NCBI RefSeq assembly: GCF_000208745.1
Contig: NC_030853.1
Coordinates: 2,478,590-2,542,589, forward strand
DNA: 64,000 bases
Source: Theobroma cacao
Lineage: Eukaryota > Streptophyta > Magnoliopsida > Malvales > Malvaceae
Direction: 5' to 3'
The position numbers and the translations under genes were made by a program. This document shows, one piece after another, positions 35,262 to 48,896 of the stretch (the first letter of the stretch is position 1; each line of letters begins with the position of its first letter). The notes under the pieces were generated by a model. The model did not search any database and was not told where the DNA came from. It saw only the letters and a program-made list of their open reading frames with translations.

Positions 35262-36652
35262 TGTTAGATCAAGTGCCCTAATGCGAGTTTAACACGTGTA
35301 ATTAAGATGACTTTAATTTATAGTAGTAATAAATTGTCTATATATTGAAAATATATTTTAACTTTGATACTTAAATAGTAAAATTAATATAAGAAATGTG
35401 CTAGCTTTACTAGCTTTAAAATAATTATAGTTTTGAAATGACAAAAATTATCAAAATTACTTCAATGATCTTTAAACTTGTTTGAATAAGCTTTTGAACT
35501 TGTTTGAATAGCTTTTAAACTTGTTTAAATTAATTTTAAATCTCTTTTACATTTGATTTTGAAATGTCTAAGTATTTGGCATCAAATTTGGTTCAAAAAG
35601 AAGAATTTTCTATATATAAAGCTACAAGTATCGATATTTTGGTTAAAAGTATTGATACATTTAAAACGTAATGATTCTGTCAAAAATGTATTCGATACAT
35701 TCCAACATGTATCGATACATTTAGTCTAGAATTAGCCGTTACACACAAAAATCAAAGAAAAAACAGCTATTTTCTTCACCAAATCTTCTCCAACGACTCC
35801 AAAGCTTCTCCAACTATAAAAAAGATTTCTCCAACACATTTACAAGGTTAGAAGAATGGAGAAAAACATTAAATACTCAAGAATCAAATCTTATGAAGAG
35901 AAAGAAGAAAAAGAAAGAGAAACCAAGCTAGAGCTAGCAAAACACATTCTTCCACTTAACTTTTAAACTATTTTTGAGATTCAAATTCTTTGTGCTTCCA
36001 CTCCTATTCTTTATATACATCTTTGTACTCATCACACTTTATCTACATTGTACTTGCTTAACAAAACCCATCTTCTAGAGGTATCCTTGCTACTTAGTGT
36101 AAAAGAAAAAAGTTATACCCTAGCCTCCAAAAGGTAGTATTTAGAGGTTGTGCTTGATTTTTGAAAGGCATGGCGGTTATACCTTAGCCTTCAAAAGGTA
36201 GTATTTAAAAGTTGTGCTTGAACATTGAAAAAACAATGGTTATGCTTGATCTTTGAAAAGACAATAGTTATGCTTGAACCTTTAAAAGGTATTGTATTAA
36301 ATTTATTCAATAGGGGATTAAACTCTTTATCTTGCTAAGAGAGAGGATGTAGGCACCAAGGAAGGCCCTAACCTCTACAAATTTCTAGAGTATTTTCTCT
36401 TTACTCTTCGCTATTTATTTTTGTGCATTTTACTTTACTTTAAGGAGTTTTGAAAATTTGTTCTTAACTTGTTTATTCTTTAATTTACTCTTCAAATTAC
36501 TTTTGACACACTTTGATAGAAAAACAGGTTTTGTGAAAATTGTTTTTAACTTGCCTTCATTAGAAATTTGATTTTGAGAAAAGAATTCTTAAAAATCCAA
36601 TTCATACTCCTCTTAAATATTTTCGTATTATTATTAAGCTAACTTTCTAACA
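35262..36652 (+). repeat. Copia-type LTR, 1.39 kb (solo or remnant)
   Basis: Ends are perfect short inverted repeats, TGTTAG and CTAACA. A TATA-like CTATATATAAAG lies near 35612. Repeated GTATCGATAC / TTGATACATT words occur at 35625-35725. The 3' part ends with AAAAATCCAATTCATACTCC followed by TCTT, resembling the AATTCACCCCCTCTT sequence near the ends of many plant Copia LTRs. No primer-binding site or pol sequence follows, and no 5-bp target duplication was found. Confidence 0.7.
36110..36290 (+). repeat. Degenerate tandem repeats inside the LTR
   Basis: A unit of the type TTATACCCTAGCCTCCAAAA-GGTAGTATTTA-GAGGTTGTGCTTGA recurs with decay (near 36114, 36178, then shortened GGTTATGCTTGA units near 36237 and 36266). 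Such internal repeats are common in long plant LTRs. Confidence 0.65.
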
Positions 36653-39600
36653 AAATGGTTTATTAAATTTTTGAAATGCAAAATTAGAAATAATAATGGA
36701 TATAATTAGGTGGTAATTTTCATGGTGATAAATTGCATGATCATGGACATTAATTAATGGGAAATCCACTTATGAGTCGGATCTCCCATTGACGTGGCTG
36801 GATATGATTCTCCACCAAACCCATAGATTCTTTCATTCTTTCTTTCTTTCTTTCTTATTTTTCCTTTTGATGCAATCCCGACTATATACTAAGAATTGCT
36901 AAAGATTTTTGTAAACCAAGGCAATGCCACTTTTCCAAATGTTTTCTCAACCTAAGACAAGACATGACACCCACTGTTTTATCCACATCTTATTCCCTTT
37001 CCGTCACTTGAATTTTCACCCGATGATGGTCAAGGATCCATGAAAAACACCATTACCCCTAAAAAAGCTTCACTTCTTTCCTTAATTTGTACCTTAATCT
37101 TTCTCTTTTACTTTATGCATTGAAACTTTTTTTTATTTCACTTAATAATAAGATTATATTTCGATTCACGGTTTTTTAATTTTTTATTAATTATCGTTGA
37201 TGTGAGCAAAGACGTAAACATCTATTTTTAAATTTATTACTTAAAATAAGGTGATGTATGTTTTAGTATGACTTTTATTTTCCTTTTATGTAAATAATTT
37301 TAACATATTTTAGAATTGGCTTAACCTTCTAGTAAATATAGCGATGGGGTGTACTAAGCCAAATTTCCATCAAATCAAATGCATAGGATCGGAGAGAGAA
37401 AAGTAAAAGGTCAGTGGACACGTGTGGAGATATATACAAACTTAGGTTTATGCAAATTAGAAAAAGTCAAGAAAGCATGTGGGTTTGAAGTTGGAAAATA
37501 AAAATGGAGTTAAATTAAAAATTGGAAGGTTAATTATCTAGCAGATCTATTTGTGGTTAGGTCTGAAGTGCGCAGCCTAGCTAGCCAGCCATATATAAAA
37601 AAATTATTGAGTTTTTTTGGGTATTTCACGACTTAATTTTGTGATTTTTGCCGTAAAATACCTTTGACCAACAAAATATTTTTAAAATCTTTTTTAAAAA
37701 ACAATTTGGAGAATTCTGATTTTGTAGTGGTCGAAGACATTATGTTACATCCGTTTTAGATAAAATTATTCAGAGAGATATTGATTTTCTTAAAACGATC
37801 TCTTTTATTTTTGAAATTTAGAATGCTTGACAAGTCTTTTGTTTGAATAGAGTTCAATTCCTATACTCTTCATGAATCAGGGGGAAAAAAAAAGAAGCAA
37901 ATCTAATTTTAATATTCTGGAATGTCGAAAATATTGAAAAATGGAACCTTTGGTGTGTAATTGGATTGTTCAACCCAAGTTTGAAACGTCAAATACTCAC
38001 ATGCCCACAATTTTGTGTTAGTTGGCAAGAGACCAATTGTCGGCTTAAGTCTTTCTCTTTCCAATATGTCCTTCTCACGTATCACTTCTTTGCCAAATTT
38101 GTCACCAATCTTACCTCACGACAAGGGAAAAAAACCAGAGAAAATATTGCTTTTTCTTCAAAACCCTAAGACCATATGGTTCTCTTTCAAAAGAAAAATT
38201 ATTTCAAATTAGCTGAGTTCTTCTTGTGGAGGAGCCTTATGTCAAAATGGAATCTTACACATATCCGAGGTTACATGATTTTGAATATCATATATTTAAT
38301 TTGGGCCATGTACTCTTTAGTTCTAACTTACCCCAAACCTCTCCACCCAACCATTTTGACAGCAGTTAATTCTCTTCATGCATAGGGAGTTGTTGATTTG
38401 AAACGGTAATTAAGCAAGCCTAATTAAGATTTCAAGATATTTGAGCATTTCGATTTAGGATATTAACCGTTGTGAATAATATTATTTTAATAACTTGAAG
38501 AAAAGAAAAAACTTTTGGTAAATTTTTAGATACTTTTTAAGTTTGAATGTTACTCTTGTTTGTTTTATTTACAAATTTTCAGAAGATAGAAAAAAGGTTC
38601 TGATGAAACTAATTTTATGGAGAATTCAAGAGTTTTTTCCTTTTTATAAGACTCTAAGAGTATAAAAGATAGGGAAAATATTCGATCATAATCGGTACAC
38701 GTCAATGATAAATCCATCAATGATAAATTCGAGTTTGACTTGTCTTCATTGCATTAGAATATTTGCATATAATGGATCATCAAAATTCAAAAGCGAATAT
38801 AAGATCATATATATTTTTAAAAAGAAAACAATCGATAATTTTATTCAGACAAAGAAGATTCAAATAGATAAATACGATGAAATCTTAATATTGAAGAAAC
38901 CAATGTTTATCTTGAAGGTTTGCGGAAATTGCTAAAAATTTTTTGAATTTTAATGAAGAGTTTTTTTTTTCTTTTTTAGAGGAAATACTCGCTTAAATTT
39001 TAATGAAGGGTTGAGTGAAAACCTTCTAGTTAAAACGATTGAGTCACCATTTACCTAATCAGGTGGTTTTTAGGTTAAAGTGGGTTTGAATTTTCTATTA
39101 CTTTTGTAACTTAAAAGACACCAAAGAAAGAAAGAAAGAAAAGGAGAGTTTATTAACACTAGGATAATGCAAACTAATACCCCTCTCCTTCTAGTAAACT
39201 TACAGACTATACAGCAATAAGACTTGGTCTAGCCTTTAGAGTTCTTTGTTTTTGTCTCAAAAGGTGTTGATTTCTTGCTTTCTATATATATCATACACAA
39301 TCTTGGACTAGCTGTCTCTAGAAGGTAATAACCCGTACGTACTTGCAGGATTGAATTTGTGTATTCTTACAGACTAGAATAAATGGAGGAGACCACTGAT
39401 CATGAGTTCAATATTGTCAATCATATTTTCTTCTAGTCTGGGATTAAACATTTGCAATTTGAAATTTTAAAATCTTAAAATATGATATTAATATTTAGTT
39501 AGCTTTCTTCGCGGCCTTGTTCCTCACGATCAAAACCAATTAACCAATTTCAGATGCACTGAATTAAGTTTTGAGCTCAAGTACTGAATATTGTCACTTT

Positions 39601-42600
39601 GATTAGTTTGGTTACTGCTAACCAGTTCTCTTGCATGCTTTTAATGATATGATACCGTGAATCTGACCACTCTACGCAGATATGATCATCACCTGTCTGA
39701 GGAAGAAGATTATCGAAACAGTGGAGACAATTCTATGGCGGCAGCCATGGATGAGTAGGTGCCACATCAAAGCCGCCAGAGTTTGGTTAAGGAACCTGCT
39801 AGGAAGGTGGCAGGCCTCCTTGGTACCTGTGTTATAACTTTTTTAAACTATCATTCTCTTGCTGACTTGTGCTGCTGCTTGAATTCCAATGAGCAGCTTC
39901 CATTGTTGAATGGCTACTACTAATTAATGGGGTACGCAGTGCCAAAGAATTAAAAGAAGAAAAAAAATGAAAATCATAAAACAAATCAGACGAAATTATA
40001 GCCATAATATCTGCTGGTTAAATGATCTTAATTCCCATGAACAAGAATGTTCAAAAAGACAATGACTACGTTCAAGATATTTCCAATCTTGAGAGGATTA
40101 ACTTCCATATTACATTGAAAATTTTGAGATTGCTCCTTGATTTCTACTTTACTGACCAAATTAAGATAGATTGGGAGTATAGAATTTCTTTCATAGGTTT
40201 ATGGAACACACTTGTTTGACATGGTTGAAATCCAAGAAGGCTATGATATACACAAAGCCTCTTTTTTCAATACTTGGAACCAAACTCTTGCATAATTGGT
40301 TTTTGGTGGACCTAAGTTTGGAGCATAGTTAGGAAATGCTTTCTATAAAGCATAAATTTATTTTATAATCATAGCATAATCATGCCATTTGGAAGATTTT
40401 TCACCTACTGCTCTCACTGTAGTTGATGAGTAGATGACTGATCTTGACATGGTTAAATGGAGCACTAGCTTGTTTGCCTAACCACTGCTGGAAATTCTGA
40501 AAGCATAATTATTGCCATGAAAATTTATAATCCTGATTGACTTCAGTGCTTGTTAACATTGAAACTACAATTTGTAATCATTCTGAAGACTGAAAACCTT
40601 TTCTGATATGTGGCATCCAAGGTCAAAGCTGTACTTTGCCTGATCACCTCTGAAATTTGGAAATGAGTCAGATTCAGCTGCAATTCCTAAAACTTTCAAG
40701 GCTATTCCATAATTTATGATTGAGAGCTAGGGATATAGCCATGCTATTTGAAATAAATATAATGCAAAATCACTATCTTATCTCCTCTTTTTCTATATTC
40801 CTGATGCACAAGAGATAAAATTATGGTTGAATATGTTGGTGCAAATAGGATTTAAATGAAATTTAAGAAATTGGCAAAACTGACTTTAAAGTGGGTTTTT
40901 CAATTGACGTTATCTTTAAAACTTATTTCATCTCCATCACTCGGTATGTAAAAAGGAATGATGTTAATAGCCTTAGGGATACAATGAAGTCAACGTCAAA
41001 CTTTGTCTTGCACTTTACGAGAGTAGATCACTAGATACACCCGAGGGTTTATAAGGTTGCTCGACCTTAAAGCTTACTTTCTGCAGCAAGTAGATTATAA
41101 GGAATTTGAATTTCTTTGATAAATGATGGGAACTCAAGTATTTATGTTTATTTTCAAAACATAACAATTTTATCTCTCTTGATTTTTCTACATTTGTCTT
41201 ATTTGTTCTGGTGTGTCAACATGGTTGGCAACAAACCCTTTATATAAGCTTGCAAGTGTTTCTTTTTCAAAAACACAACCCTTTCATTAAAGTATTATTT
41301 TGTCTAAAAGATATTTTTACATTTTACAAGACACAACTTTTGAATAAAAATATTATTTCAATAATCACCTTATGAAAAGGCAATCATTCATTTCATAAAA
41401 CATAATCTTTAAACTATAATTTCAAATTAGAACTTTTTATATTTAAACTTTTGAATTATGGTGTTTTTTTTTTTAAATTTGTCTCATAATCTTTAAATGT
41501 CATTTTATCAAAAGATATAACCATTCACATAAAAAACTTACCTATAATCTAATAATTACATTATATCACTTTATGTGACATATTCTTTGAGTTAAAATAA
41601 CTTTTTGTTATATAACATAATTATTGATTTTGAAAATACACCATGAGATTTCATGAATTTGGTCCAATTCTGCCTTTTTCATGAATTTGGATAGTAAACC
41701 CATTGGCCAAGCATCATGGTAAATACCTGGTCCAACCTTGTAAGACCTTGGACCTTGGTTAAGATCCATATAGAATATGGGTTGTTGAGTGGACAATGAA
41801 AACATGTCGAAAACAGCAAGATCAAGACCAACCTTATGTAGTAGATTAATTACTAGGTTCATACCTCGTCATTCTTGAATTGACTTGAATTATATAACTT
41901 ACTCAAACATGCTTCAACGTGTTTATATGATTTTACAGAAACTAATTACCCACTACCAAGGCTTAATATGACCAGAGGAATGAAGATTTAGATACAATTT
42001 TAAGCTTCAAGTCAGGAGTGTAATGTAACTTTTTAAACTTTATTGTTTTGTAGCGAGATAAGTGGTCTCTTATAAGTATAACAATACTTAATTAATTCTT
42101 AAGTGCCTTCTTCATATACGAAAATTTGATAACCATAACGAAATCATTTTCTACTGATCGAAAGTGATTCTCTTAATGCGATGAACTGAGTTTTAAATCC
42201 TAATTCAACACCATGAAAACTAAAGAGATACATCCTTGGTATTGAAGCGCTAAAGTTACAGTTGGACAAATGTCAAATTCAGCACAATCCCCACTCTATA
42301 AATGTGTTAGCTAATGGTCTTGTCAAATCGAGAATTCAAAGACCGATTCTTTATCAACATGTGTCATTTATGAAATGAAATAGAGAAGTTGATTGTATCA
42401 TATTGTCATCTAGGATCATTTTACTTCCATTGTCTTTTTCGTGTTTTCATCCTTGATGCAATAAAATTCTAACACCTTCTAAAAAAAAAAAAGAGCAACT
42501 TTCTTGAGAGAATGTAATGCTTGTGTTCTATAGTCAATGAAGACTGGCTATGGAAGATATGGCAACAGTGACTGGCCGTGGTATGTACCCTAAAAGCTAT

Positions 42601-43640
42601 TCAACTTGCACTTATCATAAGTTATGGAAATTGTTCTTTAGAACGATTGTCCTTTTGTTATTGGTGTTGAATTCCAAGAAGCAGCTGCCATTGTTGAATA
42701 GCAATGCACCGTGTAAACTGAAGAAAGAATATTCGTCAAGAAACTTTTGTCATGAAAAGGAAGTAAATCAGTGATTCGATGGTGTGTAAATGGTTATCTA
42801 CCGGCTGCCGTCGACCCCATATCATGACTTTATTGGCAACATTAACTGCCAGAAAGAAAATCAACCAATCAAGAATCTTTTGCCTAATTTTGGGTTGCTT
42901 TCTTCATCAAGAAACATTTGCCTGATCACTTAGTAAGTCAAATACAGGGGCAATGCCATCATGAAGGAGACTGAATTAATCAGACAAATCTAATATGAAA
43001 ACTTCAAAAAGTGGAATGGGGGTACTTGAAACAATCTTATGTTAGGCAACTATAAACAATCTTATGTTGGGCAACTATCATATGATATGCACCAAAAACA
43101 TTTTCCAAAGGAACAAATCTCAATGTATCCAAAGCGAATTCTCATAGTTTATAGTCACATCTAAAGAGGGATTCATCACCCCTTCCCAGTTCCCACCCAC
43201 CATGCACAATAAAAACCAATCAATTGATGAATCGATCATGTTTTACACCATTGTTAGCAGCTGTCAACCAACATAACAGCCCATCCTGGATTCCCCTTCA
43301 CGCTGTAAATTGCAGGGAATGAAGAACATGACATCTATCTGATTTGAGGTATGTCCAGTTCCACAGCTCCATGTTATTATGATTTTTATCATATTCAGTT
43401 ATCGTTACCTATCACAATTGTTTCCAATCTTACAAACCTCTCCCTCTCCCCCCCATCCTTTTTGGGTTTTTTTTTTTTTTTTTTGCTTGAACAATCTTTC
43501 AAATCCGGTGTGACTCAGAAAAGTGGATGAATTGAATAGGTTTATGATCTCTGAAATGAATCATACAGAGCAAAACCTAATTTATTAGGATTGACAGAAA
43601 CAAAGAATGACTGCATACTAGAAAGGATGACTGCATGGTA
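36653..43640. other. Long intergenic region without a confirmed gene
   Basis: Holds a (TTTC)n tract (36831-36856), a short GAAA tract near 39125, and a near-perfect 25-bp tandem duplication (AAACAATCTTATGTTAGGCA type) at 43029-43078. Two stretches at about 39870-39910 and 42662-42700 share a 36-bp block of which about 32 positions agree. Small frames at 39681-39836 (51 codons, RWQASLVPVL end) and 42550-42774 have no recognised family. Confidence 0.5.
41608..41862 (-). other. Unassigned 84-codon open frame, possible exon or gene relic
   Basis: The predicted product is of mixed, protein-like composition (for example HKVGLDLAVFDMFSLSTQQP and YMDLNQGPRSYKVGPGIYHD) unlike the K/N/I/F-rich chance frames around it. 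I do not recognise the family. A possible donor (ATG|GTGTAT) lies near its 3' end, before the stop. No promoter, partner exon or start context could be supported. It may be an exon of an unknown gene, a pseudogene fragment or chance. Confidence 0.2.
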
Positions 43641-43650
43641 GAAAAAGGAA

Positions 43651-46349
43651 CTACATATATGATCGCATACGAGGCCTGACCAGAGACTGTGCCCCATCAA
43701 CAAAAATAGTTGTTCCAGTCATATAGCGGGAACCATCACTGATTAAATAGATGACAGTTGAAGCCAGATCATTTTTAACATCCAGCCATCTGTGCAGTGG
43801 CATTGCTTCTTTGACCAACTTCTCTGCCCTGTCCTTTCCTACTGACATAGGAAATTCATCTTGTAAGTGTAAACCACGAGCAATTGCATTAACCCTGATC
43901 TTGTACTTTCCAATCTCCAAAGCTGATACCTGATAACAGCAATGAGGGATGTCCACAAAAATACTACTACTCAGCAAAATCTATGAACCAGAAGTTGGAA
44001 ATGGAAGGTTATTCAAAAAGAAGCAACAGTCATGCCATATTCCACATAGGTTAAATAATTATGGATCTGAAGTATGGAGTATAAATGGATGGTGCTATTT
44101 AATTTAAAAGGCAATGTTCTTAGCCAGAAGATTACATTGCTTTAGAAGAAGGATGTTCACAAAAGCAAAAGCCACCAAGAAACAGAGCTGAATCTTGAAT
44201 GTTTAAGGCAAGGTTCAATATCAGTTTTTATCTTTAGAATAGTTAACTAGCATAGCAAATTGTGGCAGCTGAGCGTAACTGCATTAAAGACTACAAGGAA
44301 AGTTAATGAGTTTACTTACTCTAGCTAACTGCTGCACTCCTGCCAAACATGAACCATATGCAGCAGCTCCTTGATAAAGTCCCCTTTCAGCACCGAGTAT
44401 TGTAGTCAAGAATACAATGGAACCACCTATTTTATAGTCCCGCATTCTCCTGCCAACAGCTTTTAGCAGAAACCATGCAGCCATAAAATTTATTTTTACT
44501 ATTTTTCTGAACTCTTCTTCAGCTAATTGCAGATGGTCTTGCATCTTTCCTGTTTCACATAGTCAGCATGGTTAGTTTTTCTCCAACTGTATCGCATAGA
44601 CCTGAACACAGTGATGTAAGTGAGACAAGTTGAAAGGAAAACAAGAATTTTTTTTTTTCAAAAAGCAAGCATGTTTATGGGGAATATTGGTGTTTTTCTT
44701 GACATAGGCTACAAAAGCAAGTAGCACTAATGTCGGTAAAAGATAAATCATCAGCTCCTAAATAATTCCAGCTTAAAATTTTCTTGCATAATGACCACCA
44801 TCCAAACTTTATACGATCAGTGAAACAAAAGGAGTCTGTCACTCCAACCTAAATTTCACAACCTTTACAAAGTTATTCAAGCAGACATATCTTACTCTTC
44901 AATTTATAAACTGTTATAACTCAAATATAATGTAACCTTTTGAACACAAACCTTGAGTAAATTAAGAAAACAAACATGATGACAAAACTTTCAGATATAA
45001 GAAGCCTCCTCTTCTTTATTGATACAAAAAGAGAACACGTTTTCATATGTCCCACTTTAAGCTCTGTAGAAGGTTCCCTGTTTCTTCTCCATAGTAGACC
45101 AAGGTAATTTATAAACTTTATGGTCTACATCATCTTTAGTATTCACTAAGCAAAACCTTCTCTAAATAAATAATTATTAGACATGTGACGAATTATTATC
45201 AATGCACCTTGAAGTTCTAGCCCACTTATCATATTTACAAATTGGACAAATTAAGGTAGCTAGAGAAGTAGGTTGATGAATTAACAAAGTTCTCAAATGT
45301 TTCAAAATGACGTTTATATCGCAAGAGCCTCAAATTACCAAAATTTTCATATAGGTGGGTTTTCAGAAGATACTGCAAATTGCTTTTTCCTGTGGTAAAA
45401 AAACTCAGAAGCAATAAGAGCATATAGGCATAACATCCTACCATTACTATGTCTATAAAATCCGGTTAAAATCAAAGGTCTTGGATAGATAAGAGACAGA
45501 AGTTACGAATTGCCCCACTTTCTCGATGCAAAACCAAATCCAAAAAAGAAAACCAGAATTTGATACTGTGGCACCAAAAAAAGAAAAGGACATTGACCAG
45601 TTCAACTTTCAATTGGAAAAATATCAGTAGGGTTCAAAAAAATATTCAAAGCAGATCTACATAGATATACCTTCAAAAGCATAACAATGCACAAGAGCAT
45701 CCAAACTTCCCAACACTTTCCACGCTTTATCTACTGCCTCGTCAAAAGCTCCCTCTCTTTCATCTTCCATATCCAATCCAACCACCTCGACTGGGACCGC
45801 ACTATTTGTTGAATCCATTATGTTGTCTTTGACACTCCTCAGACAGCATTCATTCCCCATCAAAACCAACCTAATCACATGCCCGAAGATCATTCTTTAG
45901 TTAGACTTTTGCCTAATTGATCAACAAGAAGGGAGCATAACCAAATGAAATGACCAAAAAAGAATAGAGGATATTGATTTTTGTTTGAGTTATGAAAGAA
46001 CAGTAGGTTCAAAAGAATAAAGCATAAAAATGCCAAAAAGCTAAAACTTTGAAAAATCCTCTATTTTCATCTCTTATTTCCTTGCTATTACTCTACTCTT
46101 TGACACCTTAAAAAATAAAAAGCTGATCATAATAAGAAAACTCATTGCTGAGAAAAAGGGAGAGATAGGGATGGCCAAGAATTTCCGAGATTCTTGTTTT
46201 CTGGGCAACCAAACACATGCGATGCTTAAAATCTCAAAGAAAGTAGGAGGCTTCAACCTGCAACCACGTTTGGCTAAATGCAAAGCAATGTTCATTGAAA
46301 TCTCATCTCCATTTGAAGTGAGCAACACTTTCTTTGCTTGATTCTCCAT
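43651..46349 (-). CDS. Short-chain dehydrogenase/reductase family protein with non-canonical active site
   Basis: Four exons: 46349-46258, 45870-45671, 44549-44320 and 43929-43651. All junctions are GT-AG and in frame, giving 266 residues. The fold of a classical SDR is clear: an N-terminal Rossmann half, [17 protein letters not shown] acidic loop, [23 protein letters not shown] with N118, [13 protein letters not shown] with Y162, [10 protein letters not shown] after it, and the C-terminal [20 protein letters not shown]. However the cofactor loop TGxxxGxG is T11-S-N-G-D-E-I-S18, the catalytic Ser is Thr (T147) and the Lys of YxxxK is Leu (L166). It may be a pseudo-enzyme or use another mechanism. 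The protein is complete, with an intact C-terminus, so decay is unlikely. No transit peptide is evident. A substrate cannot be named. Confidence 0.9.
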
Positions 46350-46570
46350 TCTCAAAAGCCAACTGTCAATCAACCAAAAACCCCTGAAAACATAAAAAAA
46401 AACAACCAATTAAAACAGAACCCAGAAAGGAAAACCAAAGCTTTGAAACAAAAAAGAAATAAAAATAGAAAAAAAATAAGAAGTCCATCAGTCATTCACC
46501 TATATTGCTACTGAAGAAATGAATCTCTCCTCGGAGATTTTTATGAAAGTGGCCTACCCTTTGGTTGCTG

Positions 46571-46580
46571 CTTTTTATAT
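46571..46580 (-). promoter_or_regulatory. TATA box of the SDR gene
   Basis: The minus strand reads ATATAAAAAG about 222 bp upstream of the ATG. A pyrimidine-rich leader follows toward 46350. Confidence 0.5.
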
Positions 46581-46799
46581 GAGAAATAAATGGTTGTTAC
46601 CACTTACCCAGTTTGTTGGCGGAGCAGCCGAGTTGTGAAAACGGTGGGAACCAAAGCAAATAGCAAAAATCCTGTTCCTTTGAGTTTTGCCTGCTTTCCC
46701 TACACTCCTCCAGACTGTTGGTTGCTTTGTTTAGTTTGATAGTTTCCCAGAAAAAATGCTTTAACAACCATCCACGTGTCTCTACAAACACTCATTGTG

Positions 46800-48849
46800 T
46801 CAGATACTTTGGTCTGTATTTTGATATTTTTTTTTTCTTTAACCATCTTTCATTTATTTTTCGTGATTATTTTTACAATTTCACATCACATAAAAAATTC
46901 AAAATTAATATAAAACACATCAAAATAAAAAATATTTTAATTTTTGTGAAAATACAAAAGAAAGACCGAAGAAGTATCTATTTTTAATGGTGGAAGTATG
47001 AATAATATATTAAAAATTTTATATACAATATTTAAAATAGACCTGCACTGAAACACACATGGATGCAGCAAAGTTGAGGTAAAGATTTAGTAATGGTTAC
47101 TTTTTGAAAATTGATAGTTGGTCTAAAATAAATTATTATTCAGTGGAGTACGGTAATGTGCAGGGAATTTAGAATTCAAAAATCGATGATTGTTTATTTT
47201 AATTTGTAATTTTACTTGAAAGATTGAGTGGTGATTAAGTCGGTTATGATTAAATTACTTAATTTCACACCTTGAAAAAGTGGTTTGATTGGAATTGGAA
47301 TTAGACTTCCGATAGCTTGAAGAGAATGAAGCTTCCCAATCCCACATAAGGTTGTTGGAAGATTGGTCCCATGTCATTGTTACAACATTTATTAAGAAAG
47401 TAGTAGTAATAGTGGGAAATGGAGGAAGAAAGTCACGTGGTCGGGGGGTTCAATGTTGGGGAAAGCTTTCGTGAGATTTCTTGCAATTTTCCACGAGATT
47501 TCCTTCGTGGAATCAAAGGGAGACCTCCTGGAGTCTTGGAATCCTTAGAACTCCAAAAAAATAAACCTACTACGTGGGATATTCTTCATTAAAATAAAGG
47601 TTTATCGTATGAAGTACGTGGGATTCCCATGGAATACACACGTCTAAGTCCTTTTTCTATGCTTTTATGAGTTGGTTATACCAACACATGGTTTCCACAC
47701 CTCTTTTTCAGCATATTCAACAATATCTTCAATTTTAAAAGTCTCCATACTTAACAACAAGTATCACACCATTTAATTACTTTTTCGAAATTTTAATCAT
47801 GAGTAAAATATTTAATTTTTTTAAATTTTAATCAAAATTTTATGTGAATTCATTAATTTTTTAAATAGATATTTTATCTCAAACAAATATCCACTATATA
47901 TATAGATTCAACTGTTAATTAACTTTTAATGTTTCAGTTAATTTGATGATACGATAATATTAAAAAATATTTTTATTTTTTATTAATTTTAAAAATTATT
48001 ATTTTATAAATTATATTTTTTATTTTCTTTAAAAAAAATTTCAAGTCAAGAGAAGAGCACCGACCAGTGCTGTTAAGGGAAGGGGTCCTCCCAAGGCCAA
48101 AGAACACCAGGTCGGTGCTCCCAAGGGTGTTCCCCTCCTCTAGAGAGCATCTACCATGGAGTGGTTGATTGGCAAATGAGAACGCATCGGTTGATCACAT
48201 TGTTTGAAAACAAGAAAAAAAAATACTTGAGTCCTTTTATGTTTTTTATTAACTGTATTTGTTCTTTTAGATTTTATTATTTATTTTTAAAATTAATAAA
48301 CTCACATAAAATTTCAATTAAAATTTAAAAGAATCTTAAATCTTTTACCCTTTAATCATTGTTTTTCATGTATATTAAATAACGTAATATTATCTTCGTA
48401 ACAATTTAATACTTCACAACTACTTTCCCCGATAATGACATTAAGTTGAAAAGTTAAAATGGTAAAACAACAAATACCATTTTAAGGAAGACCTCACCTT
48501 TTTATCTCAAATTTCCTATCAATGGGTACGGAAAAACTTAATCCAAAGGGGGGATGATGATATTTTTGTTATCTCGTGTAAGTACTAGGTTTGTATTTTC
48601 GCTTGTTGTACCCTGTGTTTCTACTTCTACTTTCATCATACCATGTGTAGCTAATAATAATAAACAAATTGTGGATCTAAATATCCTTGCATAAATTACT
48701 ATCAAATTTTGTGGTTCATAAAAGAGATAAGGTTATATTCCAAGAAGAAAGTATATGCAAATTTTTTAAGGTAAAGATTAATAGTTAATAATTTCTTTTT
48801 GGATATTAAAAAATATGGACTTGGAGAAGACATACAGTTTATATGAAAC

Positions 48850-48896
<47 letters not shown>

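Noticed and set aside
43349..43365. Possible miR396-like site (CCAGTTCCACAGCTCC)
   Set aside because: Matches only the first part of the miR396 sequence and has no hairpin partner nearby.
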